A stretch of DNA of 64,000 nt, from positions 57,334 through 121,333 of the forward strand of contig CANXME010000240.1 of assembly GCA_948144175.1 (NCBI GenBank), in the 5' to 3' direction. Positions 56,301 through 64,000 of the stretch are shown here, one piece after another (positions within the stretch are counted from its first letter, which is position 1; every line of letters begins with the position of its first letter). The notes beneath the pieces were generated by a model. The model saw only the letters and a list, made by a program, of their open reading frames with translations. It was not told the DNA's origin and ran no database searches. The translations under genes were made by a program, and so were the position numbers. Source of the stretch: Closterium sp. NIES-65 (lineage: Eukaryota > Streptophyta > Zygnematophyceae > Desmidiales > Closteriaceae).

Positions 56301-58138
56301 TGCTGGAGGTGTGGAAGGCGAAGTATGGGCCGGCGTCGAAGCGGACGCAGGCACACCCGTCAACGGATACATCGACAGCGACGGTTCCGTTGCTCGCCAA
56401 AGTCGACGGACCCGATGATGAGGATGTTGTGGAGGTTCTTTCCCCTCCCCCTGTCTTTGCTCCTCCGTTCCCCGTCGCAGATCGGCCTGGGTCGGCACCT
56501 GTGTCGCCAACCAACGATGAGGGGAGCCTTGAGGCGTCGCCTGTGGCGCCGGCCCATGGCATCGCCGGCAGTCTACAGGGTGCCAAGCTCGTCGACCAAG
56601 ATGCCAAGCCGACGATGACACGGGAGCACCAGACAGGGGAGCCGGTCGAACAGGAGGCAACGGCAGGGGTACACTCGACAGGGGAGCAACAGCTGGAGCG
56701 GTCGACAGGAGAGTTGTCGAAGGCAGCAACAGACGAACAGCCGGTCGAAGGGTCAAAGCAGCTGGTCGATGAGAAAGGGGAGCAGTCGGCGGGTGAGGAG
56801 TCCACCGACAGCGATGTAATGGAAGTGCCGATCACGAAGCCCGAGCTGCGACGCATAGGTCGAGCCCGACGGCCGCCGGAGCGGTTGAGCTTCCACGCCT
56901 GCCTACCGCCAGCTGCCTTCACCACGGTGTACGACGAGGTCGACCACGACCTGCTGTACGACGATGCCGAGGAGGATGAAGACCTGCCGGAGCTCGACCC
57001 CGATGTGCATGCCGACCCCGAACCCCCAAAGCAAGCTCGACAGGGTGCTCTACATGTACCAGCCGGACAACTTCAACGACGGGACCGGCCGGGTGTGTAA
57101 GCTGCTGAAGAGCCTCTATGGGCTGAAGCAGTCGCCGCTGCTGTGGTACAGGGCTCTCGACGGTGTGCTGCTGGGCGCTGGCTGGAAGAAGAGCCAGGTC
57201 GACGAGGCGCTCTACTTCAAAGCCACCGATGAGGGAGTGACCTGCTAGGTGCTGGTCTACGTCGACGACCTGCTTGCCGCTGGCAGTAGCACCGCGATGC
57301 TGAAGGAGCTGAAGGAGCTGCTGGAGACCGCCTTCGAGCTACGTGAGATCTCGCCGGTGGTGAAGTACCTTGGGCTGGAGATCGTGCGCGACAGGCCGGC
57401 CAGGAAGTTGTGGCTGCACCAGCAGGGCTACGCCGACAAGCTACACAGGCGCTTCATCGACGAAGAGCAGGGCGGTCGAGTCCCGAAGACACCGGTCTCA
57501 GTCGACGCCTACGCTCAGCTGACGTTTAATGACGAGAAGGCTCAGGAGCGCGAAGAGGAGGAGTACCGGCAGAAGGTCGGCTCGCTGCAGTTCGCGGCGA
57601 CGACGAAAAGGCCAGACATCGCGTTTGCCTGCAGCAAGCTGGGAAGTGGCCTCACTGTGAGGAGCGACCAGCATTGGCGCTAGGTCGACCGCTGCCTCGC
57701 CTACCTCGCCGACACCCGCGATACCGCCTTGGAGTTAAGCAGTGGACCAGAATCATTGGAGCTGATCGGCTACGTCGATGCCGATGACGCGGGCGACAAG
57801 CAGAACCGGACGAGCACGGGAGGCTACGTGTTCGTCTACGGTGGGGCCGCAGTCTCCTGGTCGAGTTCGCGCATCAAGTGCGCGACATTGTCATCGACCG
57901 AGTCGGAGTACGTGGCGGCCACGGATGCTGGCAAGGAGGGGCGTCGACTCCTGCTTCCTCCTTGCGGAATTCAAGCTCCTCTATGCAGGGAAGCCGACAA
58001 TCCTCCGCGTCGACAACAAGTCGGCAATCATGGTCGCTGAGGGCTTGGGGCCGACGGGCAACCTCAAGCACATGGAGCGACGCTACGCCTGGCTGCAACA
58101 CATGGTGAGGCGCAGGAAATTTGTGCTGAAGTACATCC

Positions 58139-58259
58139 TGAGGAAATTAGAACGAGAATGATTGACTAAGGAATGAAAGTGATACAAATATGGAACCCTA
58201 GGAATGTGTACCCCATATAGGCTACCCCACTATAGCCTACACAACATTGTAATTTGACA
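58139..58259 (-). repeat. Left LTR of Copia C5
   Basis: About 121 bp, ending aatttgaca and followed by a C-run that is the minus-strand polypurine tract. Confidence 0.8.
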
Positions 58260-58519
58260 CACCCCCATAGGCAAAGTGGGGGAGAACAAGGGGTCACAAG
58301 ACCAGTCAAGCAAAGCAAAGCAAAGCTCAGGTGGATCACAACGTCACCACACAGTCCGAGCACAAGGTCAAGGCCACAAGGCCAGTTCACATGCAGGAGT
58401 ACACATATATATATATATATGGCTAAACAAGCAAGAGCAGGTATATATATATATATATATATATGTAAGAGTACAAGCAAGGTCAAGGGTAAGCAAACGA
58501 GGCAAGACAGGGACAAGAC

Positions 58520-61500
58520 CCTGCTGAGTGCAGAAACGCTGATGATCACAAGGCGGAAGTGCCTTCGTAAAAACATCAGCAGTGTTGGCCTCAGAGGCCA
58601 CATACGCAAGCCGCAACTGACCACGCTGCTGTAGCTCACGAGCGAGGAAGTAGCGAAGAGCAATGTGCTTTGTTCTGTGCTCCAGTCTCTGCTCTCGACA
58701 CAAGGCCAGCATGGCCTTGTTGTCTACGTACAGGTCTGGAGGAGAACGAGGCGGCTCTCCAAGGTCGGTCAGCAGGTAGGTGAGCCAGCGAAGCTCCTGT
58801 GCAGGCCATGGCCCCGGCGTAGATCTCAGCCTCACAACTGGAGCTGAGAACAGAAGACGAGCGAGTAGCCCGCCACGAAACAGAGCCGGAACCAAGGCTG
58901 AAGGTGTAACCCTGTAACGAACGCTGCGTAGCCTGGTCGTCAGCCCAAGAAGCGTCCGCGTGCCCAGTGAGGACCACTGGACTCCGCCCTCCAAGCACTA
59001 GCCCCATGCCCGACGTACTCCACAAGTAGCGCAACACCCTCTTCGCTGCAGCCATGTGCTCTGGTCTGTGTCCTCCCAGGAGCAACATAGCGTGCAAGAA
59101 TGCTAAGAGGGTATGCAAGGTCAGGTCGTGTGCAGGTCCATCAGGTACATGAGGCAGCCAACAAGCTCTGGGTACGGGCCACTCGACTCTACGGACTCAT
59201 CCGAAGGCAGAGCTGAGAGCGAGTGGCGAGTAGACAGAGGAGTGGCCTGAGGCGAGGAGTACGTGAAGCCGAAGCGCTGAAGGACCTGCTGCACCATGTG
59301 TGACTGAGTAAGGGTAATGGTGCGGCGTGCTCTGTCCCGGGTGATCTGCAGGCCAAGGTAGCTGCGGAGCTCACCCAGGTCTGTGCACGTGTGTCTCTTC
59401 TGCAGCTCCGACTTCACGTGGGCGAGTCCAGTAGTGTCAGCTGTGGCAAAGAACCAAGTCGTCGACGTACACAAGGATGTAGAACGGCGGCAAAGAGGTG
59501 TCGGTGCGTAGAAACAGCGACGGGTTGGCAGTAGAGGGAGCAAAACCCAAGAGCCGCAAGTGTAGTCCTCAGTGTGTCGTGCCACTCACTGGCGTGGGAG
59601 GCTCCACTGGGTGCCAGGAGGGAAAAGTCTCAGTGAAGCCAGGTGGACGGCGCAGCCAGATCTCCTCGTGCAGGCTGCCCTGCAAGAAAGCAGTGCTGAA
59701 GTCAGGGAGTGAAGCTCGTAGTCATGCTGAGCGGCTATGTGCACCAGCATCCAAAGAGTGGTCATCTTCGGAGGTGGGGAGAGAAGGTCCTGAAAGTAGT
59801 CAACTCCCTGCCGCTGACTGAAGCCACGAGCGACGTACCGCGCCTTGAAGACAGGTGGAGAACCTGGCGGCCGCTTCACACCCTGAAGATCCACATGCCA
59901 CTGACGATGTTCGCCCCAGGAGGGGGAACCGCGTCAACGTAGGTGCCTGTGGACTTCCAGGAAGCCATCTCTGCATCCATAGCTGCCTGCCACTGAGAGG
60001 AGGAGTAGGGACCCTCTACGGCCTCCGCGTAAGAGCGCGGAGTCGGGATGTCAAGTGCATCCGGGTCTCCCTCAAGGGTAGCAGTACGGACGCGAGATGA
60101 GGTGAAGCAGCAGCCAGACACTGGAACTCCTCCTGCCTATCCTCAAGGACGTCCGTGCCAAGAGCACACTCACCCCCCCGACGGACGGAGGACAGACAGA
60201 CGCATAATCAGCAACAAGACTAGCAGCGTAGTCTAGACGACAGCGATTAGCAAAGTCGACGAGCTCAGCAACAAGAGCAGACGCAGCAATGGAGACTCAA
60301 AAAGAGGGGTCAGTGACGACAGTGGCAAGAAGACGCGTGAGAGTAAAGGACTGGCAGCACGAAGAGAGTCCGACTCCGGGTCACAAGCAATGGAAGAGAG
60401 GACTCAGGAGGAAGATTGCAAAAGGGGCACGCAGAGGAGCAGTGGACGGACGCAGAGACATCCGGTGCGTGCTGAGGGACAAGAGGAGGAACCGCTGACG
60501 ACGCGAGACCGCGACCACTATGTGCGAGAAGCACGAACGAGCGACGCAGGACGAGACGCAGGCTCACGACGCTCAGCAGAGACCTCCAGTAGGACCAGTG
60601 TAGGAGAGGGAGCCAGGCAGTGTGGGAGGGCCGGCGATAACTGTGACTAGGACTGGACAGGCGGTGGACACTCTAAGGGAGGAGGGAAGACCAAGAACCT
60701 GCTGAAAGGAGCGGAACGAAGTACGGCCGAGGTACGCGTAGGGACTCCAGACACAGTAGGGACAGCACCAGCACCCTCAGCACCTCCGGCAGCACCAGCG
60801 CCAACAGCACCTCCAGCTACAGTACCTCCAGCAGCACCAGTAGCACCCGCAGCAGGACCGCCGCCAGGACTGACAGCAGTAGCCTCAGCGCCAACACCCT
60901 CAGCCGCTCCAGCTCCCGTCGGACGAGCACCTCCGGGACCAGCGGCACAAGCACCCTCAGCGGCCGAAGAAGCTCCAGCTCCAGCAGTACGCCTCCAGCG
61001 CCGGCAAACCATTCGCGCAGCTCCTGTGGAGAGAGTGGCTCCCGCCGAGAAGAACCAGGAGAACCACCATGCCCAGCACCGCCAGATGCCACACGAGCAG
61101 GTCCAGCGGCCACTGGATCCGCACCCCCAGGCTCAGCAGCTCCAGACGCAGCACCCCCAGGCGAAGGACCCCCAAGCTCAGCACCCCTAGTCGTAGCACT
61201 CCAAGGCTCAGCACCCCCAGTCGCAGCACCCTCAGGCTCAGCACCCCCAGTCGTAGCACCCCCAGGCTCAGCACCCCCAGTCGCAGTACCCCCAGGCTCA
61301 GCACCCCCAGGCTCAGCACCCACTCGTGCAGCACCCCCAGAGTTAGCACCCCCAGGCTCAGCACCCACAGCAGTACCAGAGTCACCAGCAACCTCGACCG
61401 GCTCGATTTCATCTACCTGGGACACACCTGAAGGGGTAGGACCCTGAGGGGGAGGGGGTCTACCGGGGGGGGGACCTGGCACAAGGAAGTGCGGTGGCGG

Positions 61501-62210
61501 GGTGAGGGAAGGAGTGTGGTAGGGGAAGAGGCGGTAGTAGGGGACTTACTCGTCGAACGTGACGTCCTGGGAGGACAGAACACGAGGAGAGTGGGTTGGT
61601 AGAACTGCCACCCTGGGGCGTCAGGGGGGAAGCCAAGGAAGACACAGGGAGCAGCACGAGGGGACAGCTTGTCCGCAGACAAGTCACGGACAAACGCCCG
61701 AGATCCCCAGACACGGAACGCAGACGCATCGCCGACCTTCCCCGTCCACCAGCAAGGCTGGGGAGGTCTCCGGCATGGAGACCCTGGGGTGAAGGTTGAT
61801 CTAATGCGCCGCGTACCGAACCGCAAACGGCCACAGAAAATGGGGGGCAGCCGCATGCATCATGGACGTACGAGCGACGTCCATGACCATGCCAATGCGG
61901 CGCTCAGCAATCCCATTTTGCTGTGGAGAGTCCGGAAGCGTAAAGGTCTGGCGGATGCCTTGCGCACGGCAGTAGGCTCGCAGAAGGTCAAAGGAGAACT
62001 CTCCGCCTCGGTCATAGTGCAGACGCAGAACCGGAAAGTCCGAGCCGAAGCTCCTCCTGAGGTGGAGACGAGCTGCGCGGATCCAGTCGATCAGCACCTC
62101 AGTGACATCGCCGTTGCTGCGCAAGGGCAAGACTGTGGTGTAACGCGAGTAGTCGTCAACCACCAGCAGGAAATAGCGCTCGTGACCCTGTCCACGGACG
62201 CGGGCTAGAC
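58520..62210 (-). pseudogene. Copia C5 pol region
   Basis: Minus strand. Integrase runs about 62,205-61,800 (VVDDYSRYTT, QQNGIAERRI). The continuation of integrase is at about 61,800-61,540, and the linker with AEPGG-type repeats at about 61,380-61,120. Reverse transcriptase is at about 60,020-59,430. RNase H runs about 59,000-58,540 (HADASWADDQ, SSCEAEIYAG). Sequence is very close to C1. Degraded. Confidence 0.82.
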
Positions 62211-62211
62211 C

Positions 62212-62330
62212 TGGTATTAGAACGAGAATGATTGACTAAGGAATGAAAGTGATACAAATATGGAACCCTAGGAATGTGTACCCCCATATAGGCTACCCCA
62301 CTATAGCCTACACAATATTGTAATTTGACA
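62212..62330 (-). repeat. Right LTR of Copia C5
   Basis: About 119 bp, nearly identical to the left copy over its last 115 bases and followed by catcc, where C4 RNase H resumes. The first few bases are not alignable, so the left edge is approximate. Confidence 0.75.
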
Positions 62331-62595
62331 CATCCCGACCACCGAGCAGCCAGCGGACTTCCTGACGAAGGCGCTGCATTTTCCGGCTTTCAACTGGTGC
62401 TCGGTCGCCATCGGCCAAGTTCGTCTGGCCGACGTCGGTGACGGCGACGATGAAGTGCAGCAGTAGGTGCCGTGCCCTTCTGCACGGCTGGTGCGGTGAC
62501 GGCGTGCTGTGTGTGGGGTGCACGCCGAGGATGAGTTTTCTCCGTGGAGTACTGCCGTGTGGGCTGGAGGCCCAAGCGTGAGCGCGGCAGGTGAT

Positions 62596-63558
62596 TGTTA
62601 ACAGGAATGGACTGTTGGCCCCGCCCTCGCTTGGGGAACGCTGACGACTTGGTCCGATGTACGGGAGTAGCAACCGACCGTTCATAGTGGGAGAGCTGCT
62701 CGACAGGCTTCGTCGAGCTGCAGGGGACTGCTGTGGTGTTGCTGTTGACTAGAGGTCGAGCTTGCATCTGACTGGTCTGGGCGACGGTTGGGACGTCGAC
62801 CAGGACCTGCAATTCGACCGGGATGTCGATGGAGCAGTCCGTCGACCTGACAAGTGAGCAACGGTCGACGAGGGGAGCTCGGCGCGACAACCGCTGATGG
62901 CTCTGGTCGACGGAAGGGGTCCGTCGACCAGGAGGTAGCTTGATGGGAGTTGTGGTCGACCAGAGGGACCTGGTGGTCGACCGGAAGCACCTGGTGGTCG
63001 ACCGGGTTGACTGGGTAACCTGCTCGACGAGTTTTGCGGAGGCACGCGAGCGTCGTCGAGGTTGCGATTGCGCTACGGGCTGGTATCCCGGAGTCGATAT
63101 GGCTCGTCAGGCGCAGACAACAGCCGACGAATGCCCAACGAGGCAAGTCAGACCAGTCGTCTGCGCACACCTGCGAGCGTGCACACTGCTGTGTTTCTAC
63201 GGGACAACGCTGGACAACCCCTCTGCTGCAGCGTTGGCACCCGTCGATCTACTCCGTTGGCAGGTCGCCTTTCTGCAGTGCTGGCGCGGCTCCTCTACGC
63301 AACGCTGGCAAGGCGGTCGACCGAGCTGTGCTGGCGGTCGACTAGGCTAGCAGTAGGGTTGCTAGGTGCCTGATGTAGTCATTGTTGCCATCTCTTGTTG
63401 GACTCAATATGGAATTCTAACTTTGCTAGTGAAAACTCTTGCCAATTTCTTCCCTGAATGTGCAAACACTAAGGAACCAAGCAAGCTAAGATCACCTCTA
63501 GTAGTTTCGTGCCACCCGTGTAGTCTAGTTCACTACCGTTGTAGAGTTTATCTCCGCA
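62596..63558 (+). repeat. 3' LTR of Copia C4
   Basis: 963 bp, matching the 5' LTR with scattered substitutions and short length changes (a few percent), followed by ctcct and the satellite array. Confidence 0.9.
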
Positions 63559-63800
63559 CTCCTCTAGTCCCTGCAGCTCTCCTCTGGTCCCCTGCAGCTC
63601 TCATCTGGTCGCTGCAGCTCTCCTCTGGTCGCTCCAGCTCTTCCTCTGGTCGCTGCAGCTCTCCTCTGGCCGCTGTAGCTCTCCTCTGGCCGCTGCAGCT
63701 CTCCTCTGGTCGCTGCAGCTCTCCTCTGGTCGCTGCTGCTCTCCTCTGGTCGCTGTGCTCTCCTCTGGTTCCCCCGCTACAGCTCTCTCTGGTCGCTGCT
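63559..63800 (+). repeat. 20-bp satellite array, piece 3
   Basis: About eleven imperfect copies of cagctctcctctggtcgctg, beginning with the right target duplication of Copia C4 (ctcct). Joined with pieces 1 and 2 it would have been one array of roughly 400 bp before the insertions. Confidence 0.88.
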
Positions 63801-64000
63801 GCTGCTCCCTCTGGTCGCTGCTGCTCCGTGCTCCCCCATTCATGCTCCGTGCACAGCAAACAGAGAGTTGCAACCACGTTTTGATCATATGAAGAAAATA
63901 CGAGTGGAAGAGAGTGAACTGGAGTCAACAGAGTGAAATAGTGAAAAATACGAGTCAACGGAGTGAAATAGTGAAAAATACCGAATGCACGAAGGAAGAA
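63801..64000. other. Right edge, host DNA with a 31-bp direct duplication
   Basis: After the satellite the sequence becomes AT-richer. Two tandem copies of a unit like gagtcaacagagtgaaatag followed by tgaaaaatac lie at about 63,931-63,991. No gene is seen. Confidence 0.5.

Larger units (their letters stand above)
58139..62330 (-). mobile_element. Ty1/copia element C5 inside Copia C4 RNase H
   Basis: Short LTRs of about 120 bp (58,139-58,259 and about 62,212-62,330) lie in minus orientation, with target duplication catcc on both sides (58,134-58,138; 62,331-62,335). A polypurine tract (minus; cacccccatagg on the plus strand) adjoins the left LTR. Visible parts are integrase, AEPGG linker, reverse transcriptase and RNase H. 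It is the same lineage as C1 and C3. It is incomplete, with several breaks. AT microsatellites (atatatat) lie at 58,406-58,461. Confidence 0.88.
53463..62466 (+). pseudogene. Copia C4 gag-pol region (split by C5)
   Basis: A Gag with UBN2-like body lies at about 53,880-54,500, and a CCHC knuckle CWICGDPDHLSFEC near 54,680. Protease (LLDSGCSHHLMG) is near 55,005. The pre-integrase zinc region is near 55,540 and the integrase core at about 55,620-55,940 (IDLCGPF, RPDRGGEF). Reverse transcriptase is at about 57,040-57,500 (LVYVDDLLAAGS near 57,250). RNase H runs about 57,760-58,130 (DADDAGDKQN, STESEYVA). Its tail (TTEQPADFLTKAL) resumes after C5 at about 62,336. Extra lysine/serine-rich stretches lie around the knuckle. 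Several breaks. Confidence 0.85.
52394..63558 (+). mobile_element. Ty1/copia element C4, host of Copia C5
   Basis: Long LTRs (52,394-53,365, 972 bp; 62,596-63,558, 963 bp) are flanked by ctcct on both sides. Copia order of parts on the plus strand. Copia C5 is inserted near the end of RNase H. The base after the 5' LTR (tggtgcggtgagcg) does not match the Met-tRNA primer site used by the other elements. LTRs and coding sequence are strikingly rich in gtcgac. It is broken in several places and older than C5. Confidence 0.9.

Noticed and set aside
63548-63958. Minus-strand protein of about 136 residues across the satellite
   Set aside because: A 20-bp unit gives a 20-residue periodic frame (SDQRRAAATRGEL type) by arithmetic; no non-repeat support.

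Overview
The window looks like a GC-rich, intron-bearing plant-lineage nuclear genome, most likely a streptophyte (charophyte) green alga. The evidence is a plant-like Derlin gene with six GT-AG-spliced exons, a seven-exon D-aminoacyl-tRNA deacylase gene, chromodomain-bearing Gypsy elements and Copia elements primed from the initiator Met tRNA. A desmid such as Closterium is a guess from general impression only. There is no sign of bacterial operons, CRISPR or rRNA.

Host genes occupy one small island. At 10,110-11,262 (+) lies a complete Derlin gene (ER-associated degradation). At 11,408-13,272 (-) lies a DTD-type D-aminoacyl-tRNA deacylase gene. The two are convergent, with stop codons about 145 bp apart. 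The island is bounded on the left by a Gypsy 3' LTR (9,418-9,744) and on the right by a young LTR-bounded unit (13,492-21,351). That unit has no gag or pol but contains a five-exon hAT-type transposase gene (14,338-17,500, -) whose exons join into one open frame of 931 codons.

The rest is nested transposable elements. Left edge: Copia C1 (1-5,742, entering from outside) lies inside Gypsy G1 (continuing to 9,744). Centre: 21,352-25,307 is simple-sequence-rich host DNA with a TA-flanked palindromic MITE-like element (23,611-24,147), a 345-bp TRIM/SMART-type LTR element (24,214-24,558) and a probable solo LTR (about 24,909-25,258). Copia C2 (25,308-40,034, TSD accct) holds a non-autonomous LTR element L2 (26,035-28,087) and a minus-strand Copia C3 (31,982-38,525, TSD cggat). 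Gypsy GA (40,772-52,282, minus, TSD gctct) holds a small non-autonomous LTR element L3 (43,452-44,730, TSD attat) and Gypsy GB (46,648-52,196, TSD catgc), the latter inside one of GA's own LTRs. Copia C4 (52,394-63,558, TSD ctcct) holds a minus-strand Copia C5 (58,139-62,330, TSD catcc). GA and C4 both landed in one 20-bp satellite array, now split into three pieces (40,690-40,771; 52,283-52,393; 63,559-63,800).

Most element ends are fixed by matching terminal repeats plus target-site duplications, so the nesting order is well supported. In the nests where I compared the LTR pairs of both members, the outer element has the more diverged pair. The points most worth a second look are a run of hairpins with compensatory stem changes just after the primer-binding site of L3, the hAT gene inside the young LTR unit, the DTD gene with an altered Gly-Pro motif, the strong GTCGAC enrichment of C4, and the satellite landing pad. 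Coordinates of spliced genes come from reading splice sites by eye; nothing was searched against a database.
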